Origin: Rubripirellula tenax | GTDB lineage: Bacteria; Planctomycetota; Planctomycetia; Pirellulales; Pirellulaceae | Length of the DNA: 64,000 nt | Assembly (NCBI RefSeq): GCF_007860125.1 | Contig: NZ_SJPW01000006.1 | Span: 491,844-555,843 of the forward strand | Reading direction: 5' to 3' | Part shown: one piece after another, positions 1-8,573 of the stretch | Layout: each line of letters opens with the position of its first letter | Position numbering within the stretch: position 1 is the stretch's first letter | Notes under the pieces: generated by a model | Told to the model about the DNA's origin: nothing | The model's database searches: none | The model's input: the letters and a program-made list of their open reading frames with translations, nothing else | Translations under genes and position numbers: made by a program

Positions 1-1616
1 CGGGCGTGACGTTCTATACCGCAACCGTTTCGATCGAATCGGATCGCGAAGCCATGAAAGAACGGGATTTGACAGCAGCGGTTTCGAAGTCTGGCGAATC
101 CACGTTGGTCAACAATCGTCGCGTCGTGACAATCGATCGTGATTCAGGACCGTATCGGGTGCTTTATGTTGCCGGGCGTCCGAACTGGGAATTCAAGTTT
201 CTGCGGCGAGCCTTGGAAGCGGATGCGGAGATTCAGTTGGTCGGTCTCCTTCGCATCGCCGACAAGGAACCTAAGTTCAGCTTCCGCGATCGAGGAGTCA
301 GTGGCACCAACCCTTTGTTTGCTGGTTTGGGAAAAGATGAAGAAGAAATCGCTTCCCAGTACGACGAGCCGGTGATCCTGCGTTTCGGCGTGAAAGAATC
401 GGAAGAGCTTAGCGATGGGTTTCCAAAATCCGACGAGGAACTCTTCGCATATCACGCCGTGATTCTTGACGACTTGGAACCGAGTTTTTTCACACAGGAC
501 CAGATGCTCCGCTTGCGGCGTTTCGTTGCCGCGCGGGGCGGAGGGCTCATGTTGCTGGGGGGCCAAGAGTCGTTCGCTGCAGATTCTTTTGCTGATAGCG
601 CGTTAGAGGAGTTGTCTCCCGTTTACGCGGCTCGCGGATCCGCGCGAACGGCCAGCACTGACCCGCCATCGGGGAAAGTCGCTTTGACACGTGAAGGCAT
701 GCTGCAACCGTGGATCCGATTGCGTGATACCGAAGACGCAGAAGCGATTCGTCTTCGGCAAATGCCAAGTTTTTTGACGATCAATGCAGTCGGCGACGTC
801 AAACCGGGGGCGTCGAGCTTGGCAACGTTGCAGTCAAGTCCGAACCAGACAGATCGTTCGTCGAAAACCGCCATTGCGACCCAGCGATTCGGCAAGGGCC
901 GCACCGCAGCCGTCGCGGTCGGTGATCTTTGGCGATGGTCGATGCGACGGGAAGCCGGCGAACGGTCCTTTGAACGAGGTCGGGGGACGCTTACGGCGGC
1001 AAAGTCGAACGATCGTGACGATCCCGGTCAAATGTGGCGCCAAATGATGCATTGGTTGGTTGGCGAAGTGCCCCAACGCGTAAAACTATCCGTCGATCCA
1101 ACATCGGATCCGAACGGATCAACATCGATCACGGTCGACGTTCGCGACGAAGCGTTTTTGCCCCTGGACAACGCATCGGTCGAAATTGTTGTGAATCCGG
1201 TCGGCGGCGAAGAGATGAAATTGACCGCAGAACCCGATCGTTCGGTCGCCGGTTTGTACCGCGCCGATTTTTGGCCCCGCCGCGCAGGCGGGCACGCGGT
1301 CTCGGTGGTTGTGAAAGCCGCCGACGGCAGCGACGTGGGCACGGATGCTTCGGGTTGGACTTCTGAGATCGGATCGGCCGAGTATTCCAGTCTTCAACTC
1401 AATCGCGAATTACTTGAAGCAATTGCGGATCAAACGGGCGGCAAAGTCATCGATCAAGAAGCGCTCGAGGCGTTCGCCGACGATCTACCCAATCGAAAGG
1501 TTCCAGTCACTGAAAACTGGGTCTATCCACTTTGGCATCGTGGTTGGGTGATGATGGCCGTGATGGCGTGTCTGTGCGGCGAATGGGGATTACGACGATG
1601 GAAGGGGCAAGCATGA
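1..1616 (+). CDS. Glutamine-amidotransferase-like membrane protein, 5'-truncated
   Basis: The reading frame is open from the window edge, so the true N-terminus lies outside; the first in-window start (GTG at 6) is probably internal. The segment YVAGRPNWEFKFLRRAL, followed by a run ending FVAARGGGLMLLGG, resembles the class I glutamine-amidotransferase-like fold of planctomycete BatA/VWA-associated membrane proteins. The C-terminus carries one hydrophobic segment (WVMMAVMACLCGEWG) followed by arginines, so the large domain is probably extracytoplasmic. No glutaminase Cys-His pair is obvious, so enzymatic activity is doubtful. The stop codon overlaps the next start as ATGA, implying translational coupling to the caspase-like gene. 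Family assignment is from resemblance only. Confidence 0.65.
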   Translation, partial: GVTFYTATVSIESDREAMKERDLTAAVSKSGESTLVNNRRVVTIDRDSGPYRVLYVAGRPNWEFKFLRRALEADAEIQLVGLLRIADKEPKFSFRDRGVSGTNPLFAGLGKDEEEIASQYDEPVILRFGVKESEELSDGFPKSDEELFAYHAVILDDLEPSFFTQDQMLRLRRFVAARGGGLMLLGGQESFAADSFADSALEELSPVYAARGSARTASTDPPSGKVALTREGMLQPWIRLRDTEDAEAIRLRQMPSFLTINAVGDVKPGASSLATLQSSPNQTDRSSKTAIATQRFGKGRTAAVAVGDLWRWSMRREAGERSFERGRGTLTAAKSNDRDDPGQMWRQMMHWLVGEVPQRVKLSVDPTSDPNGSTSITVDVRDEAFLPLDNASVEIVVNPVGGEEMKLTAEPDRSVAGLYRADFWPRRAGGHAVSVVVKAADGSDVGTDASGWTSEIGSAEYSSLQLNRELLEAIADQTGGKVIDQEALEAFADDLPNRKVPVTENWVYPLWHRGWVMMAVMACLCGEWGLRRWKGQA

Positions 1617-2602
1617 TCGGTCGGCTTGGTACGTTGCTTGTCGTCGTGGTTTTTGCGTTTGTTCAATTTCGCACCGCGAGAGCAGATACCGATAACGGCA
1701 ATGCGCCGGAAATTGTGGTCGTCATTGGCGCGTCGGGGAACGATGAGTATGCAAAGGACTTCCTAGAATGGGTCGAGGACTGGAAACGTGTTGCGATTGT
1801 ATCGAATGCGAAATTGACGACGATCGGTCACGACGATGACAGAGATTCGAAAGCCCAGCTTCAGCAATGGTTGACCGAACGATCCGCAGAATCAGAAGCG
1901 CCACTTTGGATGGTGATGATCGGCCATGGAACATTCGCAAACGATTTGGCGAAGTTCAATTTGAATGGCCCGGATGTAACGAGCGCCGAACTTGCCGGAT
2001 GGTTGAACTCGATTGATCGGCCGTTAGTTGTCGTCAATTGCGCCTCGGCGAGCGGTCCGTTTGTCAATCGTCTCTCGGCGCCGAACCGCATTGTGGTTAC
2101 CGCGACCAAAAGTGGTAGTGAGCAGAATTTTGCTCGTTTCGGAAAATACTTTGCTGCAGCGGTGGCTTCGCCGGATACTGACTTGGATCACGACGATGAG
2201 GTGTCCGTACAAGAAGCTTTCTTAAAAGCCAGCGATGAGGTCAAGCGTTTTTACGATAGTGAATCGCGGATCGCGACCGAGCACGCGTTGGTCGACGACA
2301 ACGGTGACGGAAAAGGAACGCCGGCAAAGATGTTTCGCGGTATCCGACCGATCGCAAACGCGAAGGATGGATCGGCGATTGACGGGGTCAATGCGATGCG
2401 AATGACGCTTAGCCCTTCCGGAGAACGATTGCAATTGACGGTGGATGAATCGAATCGGCGGGACGAAATCGAAACGGAACTTGATCGATTGCGACTTGAA
2501 AAATCAAAGTTCAGTGATGAAGACTACTTTAGCGCGATCGAACCGTGGATGATCGAGCTTGCGAGAATTTATCGCGACGCGGAACAGCGCCGCGTCAAAT
2601 GA
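1613..2602 (+). CDS. Secreted caspase-like (clan CD) protein
   Basis: The ATG at 1613 is chosen because it overlaps the upstream stop (ATGA) and begins a clear signal peptide (MIGRLGTLLVVVVFAF ending TARA), giving 329 aa. After the signal, a beta strand (EIVVVIGASG) leads to a His-Gly dyad site (MIGHG, His105) and a Cys site (VVVNCASASG, Cys143). This is the His...Cys arrangement of clan CD peptidases such as caspases and the C13/legumain family. A segment near residues 185-200 (DTDLDHDDEVSVQEAF) and a later DDNGDGKG look like EF-hand-type acidic loops. A related gene lies at 59317. Protease activity is inferred from motif spacing, not shown. Confidence 0.65.
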   Translation: MIGRLGTLLVVVVFAFVQFRTARADTDNGNAPEIVVVIGASGNDEYAKDFLEWVEDWKRVAIVSNAKLTTIGHDDDRDSKAQLQQWLTERSAESEAPLWMVMIGHGTFANDLAKFNLNGPDVTSAELAGWLNSIDRPLVVVNCASASGPFVNRLSAPNRIVVTATKSGSEQNFARFGKYFAAAVASPDTDLDHDDEVSVQEAFLKASDEVKRFYDSESRIATEHALVDDNGDGKGTPAKMFRGIRPIANAKDGSAIDGVNAMRMTLSPSGERLQLTVDESNRRDEIETELDRLRLEKSKFSDEDYFSAIEPWMIELARIYRDAEQRRVK

Positions 2603-3047
2603 ATTTTGTATTCGTTCAGCGATAGCGGCTCGATCAACATACGGTTGGTCCGGTTTTGACTGGTGCTCTTTGCATGACGTTTAGGTCCGTCCACGACCGC
2701 GCGTTCCGAGTGTGATCATTGAGCGTGTCGATCGCAGTGTGACGTGCCGTTGCACTTTATTCGCGTTACCGCCATGTCGGCGACGATGAGTCCAGTGTTC
2801 GACAGTGATCGGATTGTCCTCCAACAATCAGAACCACCCTCCGCAATCTGGGTTCTGCTATCCGAGAGTCCGAGCACCGCTGCAAATTGGTCCTGACCCA
2901 ATGAACCCTGAAGACCTCCTCAATCTTCAGGTTGTTCGCATTTGCAGCGCTGCTCGGCTCTCGTTTTGGCGTTTCCGGGTTTCGTCGGTTCACGACACGT
3001 CGGATTCCTCTGCACCGATCCTCCCCTTGCTTTCTAAGAGGGCATCC
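2603..3047. other. Intergenic region without recognisable gene
   Basis: 445 bases between the caspase-like gene and a small hypothetical gene. No convincing ORF or RNA gene is visible. An 8-bp inverted repeat (CCTGAAGA at 2907-2914, TCTTCAGG at 2924-2931, 9-nt loop) lies about 115 bp before the next start and could be part of its untranslated leader. It has no T-tract after it, so a terminator role is weak. Confidence 0.4.
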
Positions 3048-3392
3048 ATGGCCAAAAAAGATACGTTTCGCATTGTCACGCGCGGTAGTGACGGCTCACT
3101 ACTGATTCGCGATTACCCGTCGATTGATCCCATTTTGAACGCGAACATTCAAATCGGAAGCGACGATTGCAGCACCGACCTTGAACTTCGCGGACTGCCC
3201 GTGTTTCGCGGTTTGATCGGTCCGATGCCGGAAGGCAAAAACATCGTTCGCTACGAATCACCCGAAGTCTTCGAAACGTTGACCAAAGAATGGGGCAACG
3301 CAAAGCCGCGTCGTCGCACTCGTCGCTCCGCAGCAACGATCGCGGCCGAAGCGGCCGAGGCAGCCGAGGCAGCCGAAGCCACCATCGCGTAG
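3048..3392 (+). CDS. Small hypothetical protein with Ala/Glu-rich tail
   Basis: 114 aa from the ATG at 3048, a start that fits the compact MAKKDTFRIV beginning; an open frame continues upstream to 2805 but reads like non-coding sequence. The body (RGSDGSLLIRDYPSIDP, then LELRGLPVFRGLIGPMPEGK) has no domain I recognise. The C-terminus is basic (KPRRRTRR), followed by a repetitive AEAAEAAEAAEA tail encoded by near-identical 9-bp units around 3346-3385. There is no signal peptide or membrane segment, so it is probably cytosolic, and the basic patch could bind nucleic acid. It converges on dinB with a hairpin between them. Confidence 0.55.
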   Translation: MAKKDTFRIVTRGSDGSLLIRDYPSIDPILNANIQIGSDDCSTDLELRGLPVFRGLIGPMPEGKNIVRYESPEVFETLTKEWGNAKPRRRTRRSAATIAAEAAEAAEAAEATIA

Positions 3393-3465
3393 CGTTGTCA
3401 AGCGTTCGATGTAGAGTCGTTTCTTGCTTGTAGCGATCTATCAGGCACGAGCATCGTCAAGACTT

Positions 3466-3489
3466 CACGCTTCCCTAACCGGAGGCGTG
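3466..3489. terminator. Hairpin between convergent genes
   Basis: CACGCTTCC (3466-3474) pairs with GGAGGCGTG (3481-3489) over 9 positions with one G-T wobble and a 6-nt loop. It lies 73 bp after the small hypothetical gene and 27 bp beyond the dinB stop, so it could stop transcription from both sides. There is no T-tract. Confidence 0.4.
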
Positions 3490-3516
3490 GAGTTTGGCGA
3501 TTTATACGTGTCGCAT

Positions 3517-4728
3517 CTACCCATCACGCCGGTCGTCATCCGTTGCACCACCGGTTGTTTTTCGGTGAATCCACCGATGACTGGTGGCACGATAGACGGC
3601 TTGATCACCCATTTGATCCCGCAATTGGTCGACGACTTTGTCAACTTCGCGCTGACTGGTTTCGCCTTCGGACAGATCGAACAGTGACATTTGTTGCGGT
3701 GCGTTCTTCTCGGTCAACGAACCCACCGAGACTCCGATCAAACGCACCGGTCGCGGTTCTCGGACGCGCATTTCCGTCAACATTGCTTCGCTGACGCGAT
3801 AGATTTCGGCCGTGGCATGCGTGGGCCGGTCGAGCGTCCGTGATTTTGCGAACGTTTGAAAGTCATCACGGCGGTACTTGATCGAAACCGTTCGTGTGTG
3901 TCGGCCGTTTCTTCGCAACCGTCGGCCGACCTGCTCGGCCAAGTAGCTGACGACCGCGCGCAGCATCGTTTCGTCCGTCAAATCTTCGTTGAACGTTCGT
4001 TCGTGACTGATCTGCTTTGCGTTTCGATCGGGAACCACGCGTCGTTCGTCGATTCCATTGGCCAGCTTCCAAAGGTGTTCGCCCCAGCTGCCAAGCGCAC
4101 GCCGAAGCGAATCGACGTCTCGCACACGGACTTCACCGATTTGATTCAGCCCCATGCGTTGCAGTTTTTCTTGCCCGACGCGTCCGACACCCCACAATCG
4201 GGAAACCGGCAACGGATCAAGAAAACGAATCACATCGGCCGACGAGACTTCCACAAATCCGTCTGGCTTATTTAGATCGCTGGCGATCTTGGCGACAAAC
4301 TTAAGCGGAGCCACACCGACACTCGCCGTCAGCCCCAGCTCGACACGAATCTCTTCCTTGATGCGTCGACCGATCGATGCGGCCGGTCCAAACAATCGCT
4401 CGCTGCCACTGACGTCTAAGAAGGCTTCGTCCAATGACAAAGGCTGCACGATAGGTGTGTACCGATGGAAGATTGCTCGCACTTGGCGACCCACGTCGGC
4501 ATAGTGGTCGATGCGACCTTTTACGAAAACGGCATCTGGACACAACTGTGCCGCGCGCCGGCCCGGCATTGCGCTGTGGATCCCGAATCGCCGGGCTTCG
4601 TAGCTGGCCGCCGCAACGACGCCACGTCCGGTCGATCCACCCACGACCACCGGCCGACCACGTAATTCCGGCCGATCGCGTTGTTCGATCGCCGCGTAAA
4701 ACGCATCCATATCGATATGCAATAACAT
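3517..4728 (-). CDS. dinB: DNA polymerase IV (Y-family translesion polymerase)
   Basis: 403 aa, slightly longer than E. coli Pol IV. The N-terminus MLLHIDMDAFYAAIEQRD carries the first catalytic Asp (Asp6) and steric-gate region. SYEARRFGIHSAMP is the fingers motif. PLSLDEAFLDVSG holds the catalytic Asp100-Glu101 pair. The little-finger domain follows, and near residue 350 QMSLFDL matches the QLxLF-type sliding-clamp-binding motif. It performs error-prone bypass of damaged DNA. The ATG at 4728 is the natural start because catalytic residues begin at residue 6. It is apparently monocistronic, with the HAD gene upstream on the same strand 49 bp away. I see no LexA-type operator with certainty. 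Confidence 0.95.
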   Translation of the reverse strand: MLLHIDMDAFYAAIEQRDRPELRGRPVVVGGSTGRGVVAAASYEARRFGIHSAMPGRRAAQLCPDAVFVKGRIDHYADVGRQVRAIFHRYTPIVQPLSLDEAFLDVSGSERLFGPAASIGRRIKEEIRVELGLTASVGVAPLKFVAKIASDLNKPDGFVEVSSADVIRFLDPLPVSRLWGVGRVGQEKLQRMGLNQIGEVRVRDVDSLRRALGSWGEHLWKLANGIDERRVVPDRNAKQISHERTFNEDLTDETMLRAVVSYLAEQVGRRLRRNGRHTRTVSIKYRRDDFQTFAKSRTLDRPTHATAEIYRVSEAMLTEMRVREPRPVRLIGVSVGSLTEKNAPQQMSLFDLSEGETSQREVDKVVDQLRDQMGDQAVYRATSHRWIHRKTTGGATDDDRRDG

Positions 4729-4777
4729 CGATTTACGGTGCTCGTTGGTTTCGGGTTCGCCGCGCGTTGGAGCACGT

Positions 4778-5452
4778 CTAGCTGGTCAACAGTCGCAAAG
4801 TCTCGGTGACGTCACTCATGTCGTCTTGCACGCACCACGGTGACGCGGATTCCAGTTCGGCGCGGGTTTGGCCACCGGTGCAAACAGCAACGACCTTCGC
4901 ACCAATCGCGTGTCCGCAACGTATGTCTGCGACGGTGTCGCCGACAACAATCAAATCGTCGGCGGCTGTTGATCCGTAGCGTTGCACCAATTCGGTCGCC
5001 GTTCGGCGAGCCAAGTGGTCACGGTGGGAGTCGTGGTCGCCGCCAAAAATTCCGCGAAAAAAGCCGCCGAGTTGAAAGTGATCCAGTTTTACCTGGCCGG
5101 TTCTTTGGAAATTGCCGGTCATCACGTACGGGCGGATGTCGGAATTCTGAGCGAGTTCGTTCATCAGCCCAAGGACGCCGGGCATCAATTCGCCGCCGAC
5201 TCTGTGGAGCGTTTCGGGAAAGAGTTCGACGTAGCGATTTCGCAGGTGATCGCGATTCTCGGCGGTATCGTCGATGGCATTGATCGTTAGCAATTCGGTA
5301 AGAATCGATCGATCGGTCCGTCCGCCAAAAGAAATGTCGATATTGGGATCTGGTAGACCAAAGACTTCCAACATGGATTGCCGGAGCGTCGTGGCTCCAC
5401 CGCTGTTGGTCATCAGCAGGGTGCCGTCGATATCGAAAAGGATCGTTCTCAT
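4778..5452 (-). CDS. HAD-family hydrolase (phosphoglycolate phosphatase-like)
   Basis: 224 aa from the ATG at 5452, which places motif I (LFDIDGTLL, nucleophile Asp7 and Asp9) at the very N-terminus; the frame could extend to 5494 but that would add a non-family extension. A helical cap occupies roughly residues 18-85. YVMTGNF carries the motif II Thr, and VGDTVADIRCGHAIG is motif IV with the metal-binding Asp. It resembles Gph/pyrophosphatase-type phosphatases of the haloacid dehalogenase superfamily; the substrate cannot be told from sequence. It diverges from ubiE across about 126 bp that must hold both promoters. Confidence 0.85.
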   Translation of the reverse strand: MRTILFDIDGTLLMTNSGGATTLRQSMLEVFGLPDPNIDISFGGRTDRSILTELLTINAIDDTAENRDHLRNRYVELFPETLHRVGGELMPGVLGLMNELAQNSDIRPYVMTGNFQRTGQVKLDHFQLGGFFRGIFGGDHDSHRDHLARRTATELVQRYGSTAADDLIVVGDTVADIRCGHAIGAKVVAVCTGGQTRAELESASPWCVQDDMSDVTETLRLLTS

Positions 5453-5578
5453 GCACCAATCGTAAGCAGTGGCGAAGGGTTTTGGCGAGTGCATTGCGTT
5501 TAGGGTGCTTCGGCGCCGTTAACGCCAAGGTTATGATGCGGTTGAAGCTAAAAACACGGATTCCACTCGAAGTCTGCA

Positions 5579-6370
5579 ATGTCCTCAACCATGACCGACG
5601 CCGCACCGACCAAATCGGCCACCCCCGGTGACCGCGTCGATAAAAGCAATCCTCGTGTCCGCGAGATGTTCCGGCAAATCGCGCCACATTACGACAAGAT
5701 GAATCACTTGTTGTCGCTGAACGTCGATAAGTACTGGCGATCCCAGGCGGTACGGCGTCTGCGGATTTTTCCGAATCACCCGATCTTGGATACCTGTACC
5801 GGCACGGGCGACTTAGCGATCGCAATTTCAGCAAAAGCCGATCCGACGGTGGATGTCGTCGGAAGCGATTTTTGCCACGCGATGCTCGAGATCGCACGTG
5901 ATAAACGGGACCCGGGCAAGCCTTCGTCGCGGATCAGCTTCTTGGAAGCCGATTCCCAGACACTGCCGTTCGCCGATGATACTTTTCAATGCGTGACCGT
6001 CGCTTTCGGACTGCGAAATGTTGCTGACACCGATCGCGGGCTGCTAGAAATGACGCGAGTCTGTTTGCCGGGCGGGCAACTGATGGTGTTGGAGTTTTCC
6101 CAGCCGCGTATGATCGGCTTGAAGCAGGCGTATGGATTTTATTTTCGGAACGTTCTGCCTCGGATCGGTCAATGGTTTGCTCGAAACGACAAGTCGGCCT
6201 ACGAGTACCTACCCGAATCGGTCGGTCAGTTCCCCGATGGGCAAGCAATGGCGGATCGGATGACAGCCGCCGGTTTGATCGATGTTCGCTTCACGCCCCT
6301 TACGTTTGGCGTCGCGACAATCTATGAAGGAACCAAGCCCGGCATTCTGCCGTCACAGGGACTAGCATGA
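5579..6370 (+). CDS. ubiE: Demethylmenaquinone C-methyltransferase (UbiE/MenG)
   Basis: 263 aa class I SAM-dependent methyltransferase. Family hallmarks include [24 protein letters not shown] (fragmentary UbiE signature 1), the SAM-binding loop [32 protein letters not shown], and [14 protein letters not shown]. It methylates the demethylated quinone in the last step of menaquinone synthesis, the quinone expected in planctomycetes. The TGA overlaps the ATG of ubiX (ATGA), so the two are translationally coupled in a quinone-synthesis operon. Confidence 0.93.
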   Translation: MSSTMTDAAPTKSATPGDRVDKSNPRVREMFRQIAPHYDKMNHLLSLNVDKYWRSQAVRRLRIFPNHPILDTCTGTGDLAIAISAKADPTVDVVGSDFCHAMLEIARDKRDPGKPSSRISFLEADSQTLPFADDTFQCVTVAFGLRNVADTDRGLLEMTRVCLPGGQLMVLEFSQPRMIGLKQAYGFYFRNVLPRIGQWFARNDKSAYEYLPESVGQFPDGQAMADRMTAAGLIDVRFTPLTFGVATIYEGTKPGILPSQGLA

Positions 6371-7029
6371 GCGATAGAAAGTTGCCGATTGTGATTGCCA
6401 TCACGGGTGCAAGCGGCGCCATCTACGCGGCACGGTTGATGCAGGTGCTTTGCCAAACGGACCAAGAAATCCATTTGACGATCAGCCCCAGTGGTGCTGC
6501 GGTGATTGCGCAAGAGTTGGACCTGCGATTAGATATCCGTCGGCCCAATCTGGAATCGCTTGTCGGCTACGTCGCCCCGTGGACTACATCACAGGCGATC
6601 AAAGAGAACGCCTCGCGAGCCGCGGAGTTGGTCAACGACCAGATTCATTTTCACCAATACGACGATTACATGACACCGATTGCGAGCGGTTCCTTTCGCA
6701 CGCGGGCGATGGTCATCTGTCCCTGCAGCGGAAGTACTTTGTCAGGTATCGCTCGAGCGGCGGCGTCCAACTTGATCCAACGTGCTGCTGAAGTCCACTT
6801 GAAAGAACATCGTAAGCTGGTAATTGTGCCGCGAGAAACGCCCATGAGTGTGCTGCAAATCGAGAACATGCATCGATTGGCGCAAGCCGGCGCAGTTCTG
6901 CTGCCGGCCATGCCGGGTTGGTATCACGGCGTCGATTCCATTGACAGCCTGGTTGATTTTGTCGTCGCCAGGATCCTGGATCAATTGGACGTCGACAATA
7001 CGCTAATGAAACGTTGGGGCGAGGCCTGA
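6367..7029 (+). CDS. ubiX: Flavin prenyltransferase UbiX
   Basis: 220 aa. The N-terminal [13 protein letters not shown] is the flavin-binding signature of the UbiX/Pad1 family. [45 protein letters not shown] (several adjacent blocks) is the diagnostic core, with PRETP near the dimethylallyl-phosphate pocket. UbiX makes prenylated FMN, the cofactor of UbiD-type decarboxylases. Coupling to menG suggests use in menaquinone synthesis, but no ubiD is in the window. The stop codon lies inside the first copy of a 15-bp tandem repeat, so repeat-number change would not alter the protein. Confidence 0.93.
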   Translation: MSDRKLPIVIAITGASGAIYAARLMQVLCQTDQEIHLTISPSGAAVIAQELDLRLDIRRPNLESLVGYVAPWTTSQAIKENASRAAELVNDQIHFHQYDDYMTPIASGSFRTRAMVICPCSGSTLSGIARAAASNLIQRAAEVHLKEHRKLVIVPRETPMSVLQIENMHRLAQAGAVLLPAMPGWYHGVDSIDSLVDFVVARILDQLDVDNTLMKRWGEA

Positions 7030-7080
7030 TCACGCGAGGCCTGATCACGCGAGGCCTGATCACGCGAGGCCTGATCACGC
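7021..7080. repeat. Four perfect tandem copies of a 15-bp unit
   Basis: The unit GAGGCCTGATCACGC occurs four times without any mismatch (7021-7035, 7036-7050, 7051-7065, 7066-7080), followed by a partial GAG. Each unit contains two overlapping palindromes, AGGCCT and TGATCA. The first copy supplies the ubiX stop codon. The array fills most of the gap between ubiX and the convergent lipoprotein gene. Perfect identity suggests a recent or actively homogenised minisatellite. Confidence 0.95.
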
Positions 7081-7099
7081 GAGTCCTTGGCCGGCGAGC

Positions 7100-7462
7100 C
7101 TATCGTCGACGATAAGAAATTCTGTACTCGGTTTTGTCCGTCGTCGTCGCGGTCGACGTTGCACTTGCGAACTGCACCTCGCCATGCTTTGTTTTGTCGC
7201 GGTTGGCGTCACCATGAACATGTTCGTGAGTGACCAGACCGACCACCGTTTCTTCTTCACGGTCGATTTCGTATCCGTCCGGAAAATGCTGTTGCATCAA
7301 TTCCAGAGCCTTTTCGCGATTCCGTTCTGAATTCGACGGCATCGCTACAACGCCTAGGTCGCTGTCCTTAAAGACGTAGCGAGCCGATCCACAGCCCGAC
7401 AAAATCACCGCGACGAACGAAACCATCCACAGATGACGTTGAATCGATAGAAGACTATTCAT
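7100..7462 (-). CDS. Small lipoprotein of unknown function
   Basis: 120 aa from the ATG at 7462. The N-terminus (MNSLLSIQRHLWMVSFVAVILSGC) is a lipoprotein signal with lipobox LSGC. The mature part (around FKDSDLGVVAMPSNSERNREKALELM) is followed by a charged region and a Ser/Thr-rich stretch (ASATSTATTTDK). I recognise no domain. It starts 22 bp after the UDP-glucuronate decarboxylase stop and is probably cotranscribed with it. The frame is open further upstream to 7546, but that would overlap the decarboxylase and lose the signal peptide at the terminus. Confidence 0.7.
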   Translation of the reverse strand: MNSLLSIQRHLWMVSFVAVILSGCGSARYVFKDSDLGVVAMPSNSERNREKALELMQQHFPDGYEIDREEETVVGLVTHEHVHGDANRDKTKHGEVQFASATSTATTTDKTEYRISYRRR

Positions 7463-7484
7463 CGGTTGGCTTCCATTTCCGAAA

Positions 7485-8453
7485 CTAAGAGTAATTCGGG
7501 GTCGGCGGGCGATAGTCGCCAAGGTTGATGGATTGAAACCAGTCAATCGTCTTTTTCAATCCTTCGGCCAAAGGAACCTTGGGTTCCCAACCTAGCTTTT
7601 CTTTGGCGAGCGAAATGTCTGGTCGACGACGTGTTGGATCGTCCGCCGGAAGTGGACGCTGAACCAATTTGCTTTTCGATCCTGACAGCTTGATGACTTG
7701 CTCGGCCAACTCTCGAATTGTGAACTCAACAGGATTGCCGATGTTAACGGGGCCGACGAAATCGTCTACGTTCATCATCGCTATGATCGCATCGCATAGG
7801 TCGTCTCGATAACAGAACGATCGCGTCTGTTCACCGTCGCCAAAAATGGTGATGTCTGTACCGGCCATCGCTTGTCGAATGAAGTTGGAAACGACGCGAC
7901 CGTCGTAAGGGTGCATTCGCGGGCCATAGGTATTGAAGATACGTACGATTCGAACATCAACACGATTGCTGCGGTGGTAGTCCATGAACAACGTTTCGGC
8001 GACTCGCTTGCCTTCGTCGTAGCAGGCGCGTGGTCCAATCGGATTGACGCTGCCGCGATAGCTTTCGACTTGCGGATGGACTTCTGGATCGCCATACACT
8101 TCGCTCGTGCTGGCCTGCAGAATCCTGGCTCCACACCGTTTCGCGACGCCCAACATATTGATTGACCCGAGCACGCTGGTCTTGATCGTCTTGATAGGGT
8201 TGTATTGGTAATGGCCCGGTGCGGCGGGACACGCCATGTTGTAGATCTGGTCGACTTCCAAGAAAATCGGCAAGGTCACATCGTGGCGAATCAACTCGAA
8301 ATTGGGGCGATCCAACAAATGAGTGACGTTCATTTTCTGGCTGGTAAAGAAATTATCCAGGCAAATGACGTCGTGGCCATCGTCGACTAGGCGTTCACAG
8401 AGGTGAGAGCCGAGAAAACCGGCGCCACCGGTAACGAGGATACGTTTGATCAT
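7485..8453 (-). CDS. UDP-glucuronate decarboxylase (UDP-xylose synthase)
   Basis: 322 aa, the usual size of UXS. It is an extended short-chain dehydrogenase: NAD-binding [12 protein letters not shown] at the N-terminus, [18 protein letters not shown] which is characteristic of UXS, the catalytic [15 protein letters not shown]er/Thr, and the Tyr-Lys pair in [28 protein letters not shown] follows. It converts UDP-glucuronate to UDP-xylose for surface polysaccharide. The sulfotransferase and glycosyltransferase at 33-35 kb are consistent with a decorated cell-surface glycan but are not linked to it. The ATG at 8453 is directly before the Rossmann strand. Confidence 0.93.
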   Translation of the reverse strand: MIKRILVTGGAGFLGSHLCERLVDDGHDVICLDNFFTSQKMNVTHLLDRPNFELIRHDVTLPIFLEVDQIYNMACPAAPGHYQYNPIKTIKTSVLGSINMLGVAKRCGARILQASTSEVYGDPEVHPQVESYRGSVNPIGPRACYDEGKRVAETLFMDYHRSNRVDVRIVRIFNTYGPRMHPYDGRVVSNFIRQAMAGTDITIFGDGEQTRSFCYRDDLCDAIIAMMNVDDFVGPVNIGNPVEFTIRELAEQVIKLSGSKSKLVQRPLPADDPTRRRPDISLAKEKLGWEPKVPLAEGLKKTIDWFQSINLGDYRPPTPNYS

Positions 8454-8573
8454 GTCGGATGGTTGTCACGAGGCCAGAAAGGAAAAAAATCGCCGCTGGA
8501 AGCGTAGACGATTTGGCCGAAGGTCGAAACACGGTTCCGATGCCAAATCAGTCCTTGTGGGCGAATCTGTCTC

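Noticed and set aside
5019-5897. 292-aa leftward ORF
   Set aside because: It overlaps the HAD gene in another frame and runs opposite ubiE; no motif and a biased composition.
6713-7078. Leftward ORF beginning with repeated IRPRV units
   Set aside because: The repeated pentapeptide is simply the 15-bp tandem repeat read in frame on the other strand; the rest is antisense to ubiX.
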